64,000 nucleotides of DNA, from positions 42,184 to 106,183 of the forward strand of contig JAQXOO010000002.1 of assembly GCA_029099685.1 (NCBI GenBank), in the 5' to 3' direction. Made by a program: the position numbers and the translations under genes. Shown here in pieces: positions 39,284 through 48,620 of this stretch (its first letter is position 1; every line of letters starts with the position of its first letter). The notes under the pieces are model-generated. The model ran no database searches and was not told the DNA's origin. It saw only the letters and a list, made by a program, of their open reading frames with translations. The DNA is from Clostridia bacterium. Lineage in GTDB: Bacteria > Bacillota > Clostridia > Oscillospirales > Butyricicoccaceae.

Positions 39284-40201
39284 TCAAATGTGGGCCTTGC
39301 CGGTAATATCGGCCAGGCAGTCGATCCCGTACTGTTCCATCACGGCGGGCAGCTCCTCCAGGATCTTTTTGCAGGCGAAAGGCTCCACCAGGTTGGCGGC
39401 GCCCACACCTACGGCGGTGGCTCCCGCCAGCATCATCTCGATCACATCCCGGGCGGAACTTACGCCGCCCATGCCGATGATGGGGATGTCCACCGCTTCA
39501 TACACCTGCCACACCATCCGCAGGGCTACCGGAAAGACCGCGCTGCCGGAAAAGCCGCCCATGGTGTTGGCGATGACGGGCTTTTTTGTCTTCAGGTCGA
39601 TGCGCATACCCAGCAGGGTGTTGATGAGGGACAGGCCGTCTGCCCCCGCCTCCTGGCAGGCTCTGGCGATGGCGGTGATGTCCGTGACATTGGGGGAAAG
39701 CTTCAGGATGACGGGCTTTTTGCCGGCCACCGCCTTGACGGCCCGGGTGACCTGGGCGGCCATGTCCGGGTCGGTGCCGAAGGCAAGTCCGCCGTGCCTT
39801 ACGTTGGGGCAGGAGATGTTGACCTCCAGCCAGCCCACCTGCTGGCAGCGGGCCAGTTTTTCCGCCACCAGGGCATATTCCTCCACGCTGCTGCCGCAGA
39901 CATTTGCCATCACCAGCTTGTGAAAGCACTTGGCCAGCCGGGGCAGCTCGGTGGAGATGACCGCGTCCACGCCGGGATTCTGAAGGCCCACGGCATTGAT
40001 CATGCCCCCGGGACAGTCGGCGATGCGGGGCGTGGGATTGCCGAAACGGGCCTCACCGGTAGTACCCTTGAAGGAAAAGGTGCCCAGCAGGTTGATGTCA
40101 TACAGCTCGGCAAACTCATATCCGTAGCCAAAGGTGCCGCTGGCGGGGATCAGGGGGTTGTCCAGGGGCAGGCCGCACAGGGTGACCTTTGTGTTTACCA
40201 T
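39284..40201 (-). CDS. pyrD: Dihydroorotate dehydrogenase B, catalytic subunit
   Basis: A 305-residue class 1B DHODH, FMN-dependent. It oxidises dihydroorotate and works with PyrK to pass electrons to NAD+. Signature segments are [23 protein letters not shown] [14 protein letters not shown] with the catalytic Cys loop just before (VCGSS), and [16 protein letters not shown]. It overlaps the end of pyrK by 7 bases. Confidence 0.96.
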   Translation of the reverse strand: MVNTKVTLCGLPLDNPLIPASGTFGYGYEFAELYDINLLGTFSFKGTTGEARFGNPTPRIADCPGGMINAVGLQNPGVDAVISTELPRLAKCFHKLVMANVCGSSVEEYALVAEKLARCQQVGWLEVNISCPNVRHGGLAFGTDPDMAAQVTRAVKAVAGKKPVILKLSPNVTDITAIARACQEAGADGLSLINTLLGMRIDLKTKKPVIANTMGGFSGSAVFPVALRMVWQVYEAVDIPIIGMGGVSSARDVIEMMLAGATAVGVGAANLVEPFACKKILEELPAVMEQYGIDCLADITGKAHI

Positions 40202-40929
40202 AGGATCTCCTCCTTTGTCAGCACGGGGCCGTCCTTACAGATGCGCTTGTTGCCGTATTTGGTCTTGCAGGTGCAGCCCATGCAGGCGCCAAAGCCGCAG
40301 CCCATGCGCTCCTCGAAGCTGAACTGGCCGGAGGAGGCGCACACCTGGTACACCGCCTTCAGCATGGCCTCGGGACCGCAGGTGTAAAGATAGGTGTAGC
40401 CGGAAGATGCCCGGATGCCGTCGGTGACCAGGCCTTTTTTGCCATAGCTGCCGTCGGCGGTGAGGGCGGTGACAGAGGCTCCCAGGACGCGGAATTCCGC
40501 CTCCAGGAACACCTCCTCCCGGGTGTTGAAGCCCAGGATCACCGCGGGCTGCACGCCCCGCTGGACCAGCCGCCGGCACAGCAGGTACAGCGGCGGGATG
40601 CCCACGCCGCCGCCCACCAGCAGGGGCTTTTCGCCGGAAAGGGCGGGGTCAAAGCCGTTGCCCAGGCCGGACAGCACATCCAGCTCCTTCCCGGGGAGGA
40701 AGGAGGTCATCAGCCGGGTGCCCTGACCCAGGGGCTTGTAGATCAGAGTGAGCACATCGCCCTCCACATCGCACACGGAGATGGGGCGGCGGAGGAAAAA
40801 ACCTTCCAGCTTCAGGTTGACGAACTGGCCGGGAGCGGTGACGGCGGAGGTGTCCCCCCGCAGGCGCATCCGCCAGATCTCCTTTGCCAGACAGGCGTTT
40901 TCGGTGACGGTGAACAGGCCCTGCTTCAT
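40195..40929 (-). CDS. pyrK: Dihydroorotate dehydrogenase B, electron-transfer subunit
   Basis: A 244-residue PyrK with FAD/NAD-binding ferredoxin-reductase fold (RRPISVCDVEG; GGGVGIPPLYLLCRRL) and a C-terminal [2Fe-2S] site with four cysteines in GCGFGACMGCTCKT plus RICKDGPV. It links PyrD to NAD+. It overlaps carB by 4 bases. Confidence 0.96.
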   Translation of the reverse strand: MKQGLFTVTENACLAKEIWRMRLRGDTSAVTAPGQFVNLKLEGFFLRRPISVCDVEGDVLTLIYKPLGQGTRLMTSFLPGKELDVLSGLGNGFDPALSGEKPLLVGGGVGIPPLYLLCRRLVQRGVQPAVILGFNTREEVFLEAEFRVLGASVTALTADGSYGKKGLVTDGIRASSGYTYLYTCGPEAMLKAVYQVCASSGQFSFEERMGCGFGACMGCTCKTKYGNKRICKDGPVLTKEEILW

Positions 40930-43900
40930 GCCCGGGCACCTGCGTCGATGGTGGAGATGGTGAGGGTGGTCTCCTTCAGCACGTCCAGCAGCACCTTGAC
41001 GGTGTCCAGACTGGTGAACAGGGGCACGTCGTTTTCCACGGACAGGCGGCGGATCATGTAGCCGTCGTGGGCCTTGTCGGCGGCGGCGCCGATCTCCCGG
41101 GTGTTGATCACATAGGCGATGTGGCCCTGGCGCAGGGCGTTGGGGATGTCCTCGTTGCCGTCGCTGATCTTGGCGCGGATGCGGGTGCGGATGCCGTGCT
41201 CCTTGAGGAACCGGGCGGTGCCCTCGGTGGCCTCGATGTTGAAGCCCAGGTTGTAGAACCGGCGGATCAGGGGCAGAGCCTCCTCCTTGTCCTTGTCGGC
41301 GATGGTGGCCAGCACGGTGCCGTAGTTCTGCAGCTTCATGCCGGAGGCCTGCAGGGCCTTGTACAGGGCGCGGTAATAGGTGTCGTCATAGCCGATGGCC
41401 TCGCCGGTGGACTTCATCTCGGGGGACAGGTAGGTATCCAGGCCCCGGATCTTGGCAAAGGAGAATACAGGCGCCTTGACGAACCAGCGCTTTTTCTCCG
41501 GGGGATAGATGTCGAAGATGCCCTGCTCCTTCAGGCTGGTGCCCAGGATGACCCGGGTGGCGATGTCCGCCAGGGAATAGCCGGTGGCCTTGGACAGGAA
41601 GGGCACGGTGCGGGAGGAGCGGGGGTTGACCTCGATGATATAGACCTTGTCCTCCTTGTCCACGATGAACTGGATGTTGTACAGGCCCACGATGCCCAGC
41701 CCCAGGCCCAGCTTTTTGGCATAGGTGAGGATGGTGCCCTTGACCTTGTCAGAGATGGAGAAGGGGGGATACACGCTGATGGAGTCGCCGGAATGGACGC
41801 CGGTGCGCTCCACCAGCTCCATGATGCCGGGGACAAACACATCCCGGCCGTCGCAGATGGCGTCCACTTCCACTTCCTTGCCCATGATGTAGTGGTCCAC
41901 CAGCACGGGCTTGTCCTCGTCGATCTCCACGGCGGTCTTGAGGTAATGGCGCAGCTGCTCCTCGTCGGCCACGATCTGCATGGCCCGGCCGCCCAGGACA
42001 AAGGAGGGCCGCACCAGCACGGGATAGCCCACATCGGCGGCGGCGGCGACGCCTGCCTCGATGGAGGTGACGGCGTGGCCGGCGGACTGGGGAATGTTCA
42101 GCTCGTGGAGGATCTTTTCAAACTTGTCCCGGTCCTCGGCCTTGTCGATGGCCTCCACCGTGGTGCCGATGATGTTGACGCCCCGGGCCATCAGGGGTGC
42201 CGCCAGGTTGATGGCGGTCTGGCCGCCCAGGGAGGCGATCACGTCAAAGGCGCCCTCGAACAGCAGGATGTTCATCACATCCTCGGTGGTCAGAGGCTCG
42301 AAATACAGCTTGTCGGCGGTGGTATAGTCGGTGGAGACGGTCTCCGGGTTATTGTTGATGATGATGGCCTCGTAGCCGGCGTCCTTGATGGTGGTGACGG
42401 CGTGGACGGAGGAGTAGTCAAACTCCACGCCCTGACCGATGCGGATGGGGCCGGCGCCCAGCACCACGGCCTTTTTCCGGTCGGTGACCACCGACTGGCT
42501 CTCGCCGATATAGCTGGAGTAGAAATAGGGGATATAGGCGCCGGTGTGGCAGGTGTTCACCATGCGGAAGGCGGGCATGATGTTCCACTGGCGGCGCAGG
42601 TTCCACACATCCAGCTCCTTTTTGCCCCACAGGCGGGCGATGAACTGGTCGGAGAAGCCCATCTGCTTGGCCCCCTCCAGGGCGCGGCGGTCGCCGGGCT
42701 TGTCTTTCAGGACGCCTTCCATCTCCACGATGCGCTGGATGCACTCCAGGAACAGGGGAGTGATGGCGGTGGCGTCAAACAGCTCGTCCACGGTGGCGCC
42801 CAGGCGGAACAGCTGGGCGATGGCGTAAATGTTGTCATAGCGGAACTGGGAGACATAGTCCAGCAGCTCCTGCCGGCTCATGCCGTCGAACTTGGGCATA
42901 TGGAAGTGGCAGACGCCGATCTCCAGCGAGCGGACGGATTTGAGCAGCGCCTCCTCCAGGCTGGCGCCGATGCCCATGACCTCGCCGGTGGCCTTCATCT
43001 GGGTGCCCAGCTTGTGGTTGGCGTTGGCGAACTTGTCAAAGGGGAAGCGGGGCAGCTTTGCCACCACATAGTCCAGGCTGGGCTCGAAGGAAGCGTTGGT
43101 GTTGGCGATCTTGATATCCTCCAGCAGCATGCCCACGGCGATCTTGGCGGTGACCCGGGCGATGGGATAGCCGGAGGCCTTGGAAGCCAGGGCGGAGGAC
43201 CGGGACACCCGGGGGTTGACCTCGATGAGGAAGTATTCGGAGGTGTGGGGATTCAGGGCGAACTGGACGTTGCAGCCGCCCTCGATCTTCAGGGCGCGGA
43301 TGATCTTGATGGCGCTGTCATTGAGCATTTTCAGGTCGTGGTCGTTGAGGCTCATGATGGGGGCCACCACGATGGAGTCGCCGGTGTGGACGCCCACGGG
43401 GTCCACGTTTTCCATGCCGCAGATGGTGATGGCGTGGTCGGCGCTGTCCCGCATGACCTCGAACTCGATCTCCTTGTAGCCCTTGACGCTCTTTTCCACC
43501 AGCACCTGATGGACCGGGGACAGGTGGAAGGCGTGGGTGCCCACCTCCAGCAGCTCCTCTTCGTTATAGGCGAAGCCGCCGCCGGTGCCGCCCAGGGTAA
43601 AGGCGGGACGCAGCACCACGGGATAGCCGATCTCCCGGGCGGCCTCCACGGCCTCTTCCAGAGAATAGGTGATCTTGGAGGGAATGACCGGCTCGCCGAT
43701 CTCCTGGCACAGCTCCTTGAACAGCTCCCGGTCCTCGGCCCGCTCGATGGAGCGGCTGGAGGTGCCCAGCAGCTGGGTCTGGCACTCTTTCAGAATGCCC
43801 TTCTTTTCCAGCTGCATGGCCAGGTTCAGGCCGGTCTGGCCGCCGATGCCGGGGATGATGGCGTCGGGGCGCTCATACCGCAGGATGCGGGCCACATATT

Positions 43901-44114
43901 CCAGGGTGAGGGGCTCCATATACACCTTGTCCGCGATGGCGGTGTCGGTCATGATGGTGGCGGGGTTGGAATTGACCAGCACCACCTCATATCCCTCTTC
44001 CTTCAGCGCCAGACAGGCCTGGGTGCCCGCATAGTCGAACTCAGCCGCCTGGCCGATGACGATGGGGCCGGAGCCAATGATCATGATCTTCTTCAAATCT
44101 GTTCTTTTCGCCAT
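40926..44114 (-). CDS. carB: Carbamoyl phosphate synthetase, large chain
   Basis: A 1062-residue CarB of normal length with two homologous ATP-grasp halves (IIGSGPIVIGQAAEFDY at the start, VLGAGPIRIGQGVEFDY at about residue 550) and a C-terminal MGS-like allosteric domain. It makes carbamoyl phosphate. The small glutaminase subunit CarA is not beside it; pyrC precedes it instead. GGAGG lies before the ATG. CarA must be encoded elsewhere, or carbamoyl phosphate is made from free ammonia. Confidence 0.96.
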   Translation of the reverse strand: MAKRTDLKKIMIIGSGPIVIGQAAEFDYAGTQACLALKEEGYEVVLVNSNPATIMTDTAIADKVYMEPLTLEYVARILRYERPDAIIPGIGGQTGLNLAMQLEKKGILKECQTQLLGTSSRSIERAEDRELFKELCQEIGEPVIPSKITYSLEEAVEAAREIGYPVVLRPAFTLGGTGGGFAYNEEELLEVGTHAFHLSPVHQVLVEKSVKGYKEIEFEVMRDSADHAITICGMENVDPVGVHTGDSIVVAPIMSLNDHDLKMLNDSAIKIIRALKIEGGCNVQFALNPHTSEYFLIEVNPRVSRSSALASKASGYPIARVTAKIAVGMLLEDIKIANTNASFEPSLDYVVAKLPRFPFDKFANANHKLGTQMKATGEVMGIGASLEEALLKSVRSLEIGVCHFHMPKFDGMSRQELLDYVSQFRYDNIYAIAQLFRLGATVDELFDATAITPLFLECIQRIVEMEGVLKDKPGDRRALEGAKQMGFSDQFIARLWGKKELDVWNLRRQWNIMPAFRMVNTCHTGAYIPYFYSSYIGESQSVVTDRKKAVVLGAGPIRIGQGVEFDYSSVHAVTTIKDAGYEAIIINNNPETVSTDYTTADKLYFEPLTTEDVMNILLFEGAFDVIASLGGQTAINLAAPLMARGVNIIGTTVEAIDKAEDRDKFEKILHELNIPQSAGHAVTSIEAGVAAAADVGYPVLVRPSFVLGGRAMQIVADEEQLRHYLKTAVEIDEDKPVLVDHYIMGKEVEVDAICDGRDVFVPGIMELVERTGVHSGDSISVYPPFSISDKVKGTILTYAKKLGLGLGIVGLYNIQFIVDKEDKVYIIEVNPRSSRTVPFLSKATGYSLADIATRVILGTSLKEQGIFDIYPPEKKRWFVKAPVFSFAKIRGLDTYLSPEMKSTGEAIGYDDTYYRALYKALQASGMKLQNYGTVLATIADKDKEEALPLIRRFYNLGFNIEATEGTARFLKEHGIRTRIRAKISDGNEDIPNALRQGHIAYVINTREIGAAADKAHDGYMIRRLSVENDVPLFTSLDTVKVLLDVLKETTLTISTIDAGARA

Positions 44115-44186
44115 GAAAAAACCTCCAATATCTCAATCTGTTTTGTTTATGAACTCATTTCAAGGAAGCAGAGGGGAAAAGCCGCC

Positions 44187-45392
44187 TTATTCCGCCTCAT
44201 ACACGGGTTTTCCGCCGCAGACCGTCCGAACGCAGCGGCCCCGGACCGTCCAGCCGGCAAAGGGGGTGGCCCGGCCTTTGGAGGCGAATGCCTCCGGGTC
44301 GATGACCCATTCTCGCTCCAGGTCCCACAGGGCGTAGTCCTCCTCGCCCAGCGGAATGCCGAACCGGCGGCGGGGGGCGCAGGCCATCAGGTCTGCCAGC
44401 TTGTCCAGGGATAGGATGCCCGGCAGTACCAGCCGGGTATACAGCACGGGGAAGGCGGTCTCCAGTCCCACGATGCCGAAAGCGCTTTTTTCCAGGCCCC
44501 GGCTCTTTTCCTCGGCGGAATGGGGGGCGTGGTCGGTGGCGATCATGTCAATGGTGCCGTCCGTCAGCCCTTCCAAAAGAGCCTCCCGGTCGGCGGGGGA
44601 GCGCAGGGGCGGGTTCATCTTGAAACGGCCGTCCTCCTGCAGGCAGCTGTCGTCCATCACCAGATAATGGGGCGCGGTCTCGCAGGTGACGTCGATCCCG
44701 GCGGCCTTTGCTTTGCGGATCAGGTCCACGCTTTCCTTTGTGGAGATGTGGCACACGTGATAGGCGCACCCGGTCTCGCCCGCCAGACGCAGGTCCCGCC
44801 GGACCTGCTGCCACTCGCTTTCAGAGCAGATGCCCCGGTGGCCGTGGGCGGCGGCATAGGCACCCCTGTGGATGTACCCGCCCTCCAGAAGGCTGTTGAC
44901 CTCGCAGTGGGCGGCAATGATCCTGTTCAGCTTTTTGGCCCGGAGCATGGCCTGCCGCATCAGGTCCTCGGACTGGACGCCCCGTCCGTCGTCGGAAAAG
45001 GCGATGACATCCTTTGCCATGCCCTCCAGATCGGCCAGGTCCGTTCCCAGCTCCGCCACCGAGATGGCGCCGTAGGGGTAAACGTGGATGCGGGCCTTTT
45101 CCCGGATGGCCCGGAGCTGGACTTCCAGATGCTCCGGGCTGTCGGGGACGGGATTCAGGTTGGGCATGGTGCAGACGGCGGTATAGCCGCCCCGGGCCGC
45201 GGCGGCGGTGCCGGTCGCCAGGTCCTCTTTATAAGAAAAACCCGGCTCGCGGAAATGCACATGCACATCGCAAAAGCCGGGAAGTCTGAAATATTTGGAG
45301 TCGTCAAAAGCAGCAACGCTTCCGCCGCCGATACCGCGGGGAAGACCGCTGCGCTGCCGGGGAGCTCTGTTCAAATGCTGCTGCTGGTCCAT
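44187..45392 (-). CDS. pyrC: Dihydroorotase
   Basis: A 401-residue zinc dihydroorotase of the class I type. The metal motif is DVHVHFREPGFSYKED, followed by AHCE, HVCHIST and ATDHAPH. It closes carbamoyl-aspartate to dihydroorotate. The first 20 residues are Gln/Arg/Gly-rich and do not look like the usual N-terminal beta-domain, so the small domain is reduced. AAGGAG lies 8 bases before the ATG. First gene of the operon, so carbamoyl-phosphate genes come second, an unusual order. Confidence 0.93.
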   Translation of the reverse strand: MDQQQHLNRAPRQRSGLPRGIGGGSVAAFDDSKYFRLPGFCDVHVHFREPGFSYKEDLATGTAAAARGGYTAVCTMPNLNPVPDSPEHLEVQLRAIREKARIHVYPYGAISVAELGTDLADLEGMAKDVIAFSDDGRGVQSEDLMRQAMLRAKKLNRIIAAHCEVNSLLEGGYIHRGAYAAAHGHRGICSESEWQQVRRDLRLAGETGCAYHVCHISTKESVDLIRKAKAAGIDVTCETAPHYLVMDDSCLQEDGRFKMNPPLRSPADREALLEGLTDGTIDMIATDHAPHSAEEKSRGLEKSAFGIVGLETAFPVLYTRLVLPGILSLDKLADLMACAPRRRFGIPLGEEDYALWDLEREWVIDPEAFASKGRATPFAGWTVRGRCVRTVCGGKPVYEAE

Positions 45393-45413
45393 ACAATAAC
45401 TCCTTATGACATG

Positions 45414-45439
45414 AAAAAATCCCGCTTGCCAGGCCGGGA
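45414..45439 (-). promoter_or_regulatory. Short leader hairpin plus U-run before pyrC; possible attenuator
   Basis: In the pyr leader a 5-bp GC stem (TCCCG / CGGGA) precedes ATTTTTT. It resembles a weak terminator between promoter and pyrC. No PyrR-binding consensus was found. The role is inference. Confidence 0.3.
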
Positions 45440-45464
45440 AGTACCGTCAATTTGAATTTTTTAT

Positions 45465-45493
45465 ATTATACAATGGCCCCGCCCCGCCGTCAA
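45465..45493 (-). promoter_or_regulatory. Promoter of the pyrimidine operon
   Basis: TTGACG (45493-45488), a GC-rich 17-base spacer and TATAAT (45470-45465) on the minus strand. Confidence 0.85.
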
Positions 45494-45565
45494 GAAAAAC
45501 GGCGTGAAAAATAAGCACAAAATTTGAAAAAGCCGCCGGGATTTTTTTGGCAGGGCTCCCGCGGT

Positions 45566-45594
45566 TTGACAACCGCCCGCCGATCCCGTATAAT
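45566..45594 (+). promoter_or_regulatory. Promoter of the 187-residue hypothetical gene
   Basis: TTGACA, 17 bases, TATAAT: consensus hexamers at both positions, so the gene should be well transcribed. Confidence 0.88.
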
Positions 45595-45622
45595 AAAGAC
45601 ACCCTGAAAGGAGGTGTCCGCC

Positions 45623-46186
45623 GTGCTGGAGCAGATCGATGTGACCGAGGCCCGGGAGGCCCTGCTCACAGTCCGCCGCCGGGTGGAGCAGTATGCCTGG
45701 CTGATGAACGCCCTGCACACCCGGGATATCTCCGAGGACCGGCATTTCCGCCGGGCCTGGCTGAACCATTTCAAACTGCGGGACAAGGACCGGGAGTTCT
45801 GCCGCTTCTGCTTCCGCTGGCTGGAGGAACACAAGGCGGGGCGGGTGTCCTTTGAGCAGGCGCTGCTGGACCTGTACCGCCGGTTCGGCGTGTTGGACCC
45901 GGCCAGCGCCTCCAAGCTGGCGGCCACCATCGACCCGTCCCTGCCGGTGTGGGACACCCAGATCCTGGGGTCTCTGGGCATCCGGCCCCTGGCGCTGGAG
46001 CGGTCGGGCCGGCGGGTGGAAAGGACCATCGAGGCCTATGACAAGCTGACGGCCTGGTATATCCGCTACCTGGCGGGAAAGGACGGCCGCATGGCGGTGC
46101 AGGTTTTTGACGAGGTGTACCCCGGCACCGGCTTCGACCCCATGAAAAAGGCGGATTTTACCATCTGGAGCATTTTGTGGTCGTGA
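45623..46186 (+). CDS. Conserved hypothetical protein, 187 residues
   Basis: A soluble, mostly helical protein with no TM segments and few Cys. The C-terminal part reads VWDTQILGSLGI then a Tyr-rich WYIRYLA and KKADFTIWSILW, which I recall from uncharacterised clostridial proteins; I do not know a function. GTG at 45623 is the start because AAAGGAGG lies 8 bases before it; the GTG at 45614 is inside that SD. Single-gene unit with consensus promoter and terminator. Confidence 0.7.
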   Translation: MLEQIDVTEAREALLTVRRRVEQYAWLMNALHTRDISEDRHFRRAWLNHFKLRDKDREFCRFCFRWLEEHKAGRVSFEQALLDLYRRFGVLDPASASKLAATIDPSLPVWDTQILGSLGIRPLALERSGRRVERTIEAYDKLTAWYIRYLAGKDGRMAVQVFDEVYPGTGFDPMKKADFTIWSILWS

Positions 46187-46253
46187 CGCCCGGCACCCCC
46201 CGAAAAAACGGAAGAGGGCCGCTGCCGCCCGGGAATACAGGTCAAAATGACAG

Positions 46254-46280
46254 AAAAAACCGCCCGTTCGGGCGGTTTTG
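46254..46280. terminator. Bidirectional terminator between converging genes
   Basis: AAAACCGCCCG-TT-CGGGCGGTTTT. It sits between the plus-strand hypothetical gene and the minus-strand dCMP deaminase gene. A second weaker hairpin (GGCTCCCTT / AAGGGCGGCC, ending TTTATTTTTT) follows at about 46290-46320 on the plus strand. Confidence 0.85.
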
Positions 46281-46314
46281 CTCATGAGAAGGCTCCCTTG
46301 CAAAAGGGCGGCCT

Positions 46315-46800
46315 TTATTTTTTCACATCAAAATCCAGGGTGATGGTCTTGACGGAGGGCTTGAGCTGGGTCAGCTTCACGCCGGCGGCGTTCAGCATCC
46401 GTTTGGAGGCCAGGGTGGCAGGCGTGTCGGCGTATTTGTCCGACAGGTAGCGGATCTCCCGGACGCCGCTCTGGATGATGGCCTTGGCGCATTCGTTGCA
46501 GGGAAACAGGGACACATAGAGCCGGCTGCCCCGCAGGTCCCGGCCGTTGGCGTTCAAAATGGCGTTCAGCTCCGCGTGGACCACATAAGGATATTTGGTC
46601 TCCGGACCCTCCCGGTCCCAGGGAAACTCATCGTCAGAGCAGCCCTTGGGCATACCGTTGTAGCCGGTGGAGATGATGATATTGTCCGGGGACACGATGC
46701 AGGCGCCCACCTGGGTGCCGGGGTCCTTGCTGCGCTTGGCGGCCAGCATGGCGATGCCCATAAAATATTCGTCCCAACTGATATAATCCTGGCGCTTCAT
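46315..46800 (-). CDS. Deoxycytidylate deaminase (ComEB-like)
   Basis: A 161-residue zinc-dependent dCMP deaminase. It converts dCMP to dUMP for dTTP synthesis. The HAE motif (VVHAELNAIL) and PCNEC zinc/catalytic motif are both present. The same family includes ComEB, the late competence protein, but no com genes lie near. CAGGAGG precedes the ATG. Divergent from the Sel1-repeat gene. Confidence 0.9.
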   Translation of the reverse strand: MKRQDYISWDEYFMGIAMLAAKRSKDPGTQVGACIVSPDNIIISTGYNGMPKGCSDDEFPWDREGPETKYPYVVHAELNAILNANGRDLRGSRLYVSLFPCNECAKAIIQSGVREIRYLSDKYADTPATLASKRMLNAAGVKLTQLKPSVKTITLDFDVKK

Positions 46801-46836
46801 AGGGATGACCTCCTGAAAAACACTAATTACACCATG

Positions 46837-46865
46837 ATTTTACAAGATAGGTGGAGCCGTGTCAA
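46837..46865 (-). promoter_or_regulatory. Promoter of the dCMP deaminase gene
   Basis: TTGACA (46865-46860), 17 bases, TAAAAT (46842-46837) on the minus strand. Confidence 0.75.
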
Positions 46866-46879
46866 CGGTAGATATAGCA

Positions 46880-46905
46880 CAGGAAATCACCATGGTGATT
46901 TCCTG
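46880..46905. promoter_or_regulatory. Perfect 26-bp palindrome between divergent promoters
   Basis: CAGGAAATCACC-AT-GGTGATTTCCTG, with no mismatch, lies 14 bases behind the dCMP deaminase -35 and 8 bases ahead of the -35 of the Sel1-repeat gene. No U-tract. A repressor or activator dimer site is likely; the protein is unknown. Confidence 0.6.
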
Positions 46906-46913
46906 CATCAACC

Positions 46914-46943
46914 TTGTCGGACGGAAAGATCTGCCATTAAAAT
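46914..46943 (+). promoter_or_regulatory. Likely promoter of the Sel1/WG-repeat pair
   Basis: TTGTCG, 18 bases, TAAAAT. Initiation near 46950 gives a short leader to the ATG at 46974 behind GGAGGGG. Confidence 0.5.
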
Positions 46944-46973
46944 GAAGTTACTATACACTGGAGGGGTGCATAG

Positions 46974-48602
46974 ATGTTTCAGCGGGAGACGGTATTGAGA
47001 AAACTGCAGAAGCTGCTGTCTGGAAAGGACACACGGTTATTTGAAAACCAGGTGAGCTTTTACAACGCCCTGTTTGGCATGACCGATCCGGAGGCCTTTC
47101 CGGAAGCAATGGTCCGGGAACTGGAAAGCTGCCGGAAACGTCCAGCGATCGAGACTTTTTTTCGGAATGGACTGGATAATAGCTCCAGTAATATCGGAAA
47201 ACATATCAATGACGAGCCGGGCATGGGGATCCCACGGCACCACTGTCTTCATTTTTCGCAGGATCAGTATCAAACGGAGATCTGCCGGCGGCTGAAAGCC
47301 GTTATTGGCTATCGGCTGGCGCTCCTGACCGAGGATCCGGTAAAACAGACCCATTGGCGGCGGGAGCTATTGGCTCGAATGAAAGAAAATCTGTCGTATG
47401 CCTCACGGGTATTGGAACAGACCGAAACTGCCGATGATACGCTGCTTGCGTTGATCATATACGAGGTCATCCGTACCCATTTGGGGGCGCGGCGCAGCCC
47501 AGAACAGGGAGACAGAACACCGCCCGAAATCGGAAAGATCGATCTGGACAGCCAGATCCGGGAGTATTTTCGGACCTGTGACTGTTACGAAGCTACGAGC
47601 GCGGATTTTTTCTTCGCTTTGCGGCGGATGGCCAGAAGCAATGTCATCGCAGCCAGTAATCTGGCAGGCTTCTATTATGTAGGCACGGAGTTTATCGTTA
47701 AGAACGAGGCGGGCGGCCCAAGCGGCCGATATATCGTGGAGAAGAATCTGGAACAGGCAGCCTATTATTTCAAACTGGCAGCCTCCAGCCAGCCGCCCTA
47801 TGGGCCGGCGCTTTATTCTTACGGTTATATGCTGCTCCATGGCGAGACAGGCGAGCTTTCACGCGAGGAGAGGCTCGCGTTAGCGGAGCAATATTATCGG
47901 CAGGCCGCCCGGCTGCAGTTCCATCATGCTGTCAGCGGTTTGGGGGACCTGGCCTTGCTGCGGGCAGAGGAGCTTCTGAACCGGCAGGAAGAAACCGCTG
48001 AAGCAGTGACTGCCCTGCTGGCAGCGGCGGCGGGATATTATGCCCGGGCAGAGAAGCTGGGCTCCTTTTGGGGGCCGATCCGGATGGCACAGTTTTTGGA
48101 CGAGAACAAGTATGCGCCCTACCGGAAACAAGCGCTGGCAAAAGCTGCCCTTTCCGGCGAGTGGACTGCAAGGGAGAAATGGAAGGCGGCAGTGGACATG
48201 GGGAATGTGTTCGCCATGGAGCAGTTGGCATTGCTGGATCTACGGCTGGGGGAATACGACGAAGCCCGAGAAATGCTGAAACGGGCCTCCGATATGAATT
48301 ATCCCAACGCGTCGCTGCACCTGGCGCTGGACTTTTTCGCTCCCGGCGGACAGACGCCTGATATGCGGGCGCTTTATCACTACTTGGAAAAGGCATCCCG
48401 TGAAGGGTCTGCACGGGCAAGTGTGGAGCTGGGAAGATTGGCGCTGGAGCAGAGCCGGCGGACCGAAACGGCAGAGGGCGTTATGGCGCTGAGCGTCCAG
48501 GCAGAGCATTGGTTTGAAAAGGCCGAGGAGCAGAATCACTTGTATTTTGATAAAGAGACGTACGATCTGCTGCGGCAATACCGTCGTGAAAACATAGAAT
48601 AG
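46974..48602 (+). CDS. Sel1/TPR-like repeat protein, 542 residues
   Basis: No signal peptide or TM span, so cytosolic. The N-terminal 200 residues are helical and unrecognised. From about residue 225 there are helical pairs of the Sel1 type (AASNLAGFYYVG, EQAAYYFKLAASS, ALAEQYYRQAARLQFHHAVSGLGDLAL, EYDEAREMLKRASDMNYPNASLHLAL). Sel1 repeats usually serve as protein-binding scaffolds. Base composition is less GC-biased than the neighbours. The WG-repeat lipoprotein gene follows by 18 bases, so the two form an operon. Confidence 0.7.
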   Translation: MFQRETVLRKLQKLLSGKDTRLFENQVSFYNALFGMTDPEAFPEAMVRELESCRKRPAIETFFRNGLDNSSSNIGKHINDEPGMGIPRHHCLHFSQDQYQTEICRRLKAVIGYRLALLTEDPVKQTHWRRELLARMKENLSYASRVLEQTETADDTLLALIIYEVIRTHLGARRSPEQGDRTPPEIGKIDLDSQIREYFRTCDCYEATSADFFFALRRMARSNVIAASNLAGFYYVGTEFIVKNEAGGPSGRYIVEKNLEQAAYYFKLAASSQPPYGPALYSYGYMLLHGETGELSREERLALAEQYYRQAARLQFHHAVSGLGDLALLRAEELLNRQEETAEAVTALLAAAAGYYARAEKLGSFWGPIRMAQFLDENKYAPYRKQALAKAALSGEWTAREKWKAAVDMGNVFAMEQLALLDLRLGEYDEAREMLKRASDMNYPNASLHLALDFFAPGGQTPDMRALYHYLEKASREGSARASVELGRLALEQSRRTETAEGVMALSVQAEHWFEKAEEQNHLYFDKETYDLLRQYRRENIE

Positions 48603-48620
48603 AAAAGGAGAACAAAAAAG

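Noticed and set aside
41067..44414. An 1115-codon plus-strand frame opposite carB
   Set aside because: Antisense to textbook carB; no independent evidence.
46315..46800. Competence locus because of ComEB similarity
   Set aside because: No comEA, comEC or other competence genes nearby; dCMP deaminase is the simpler reading.
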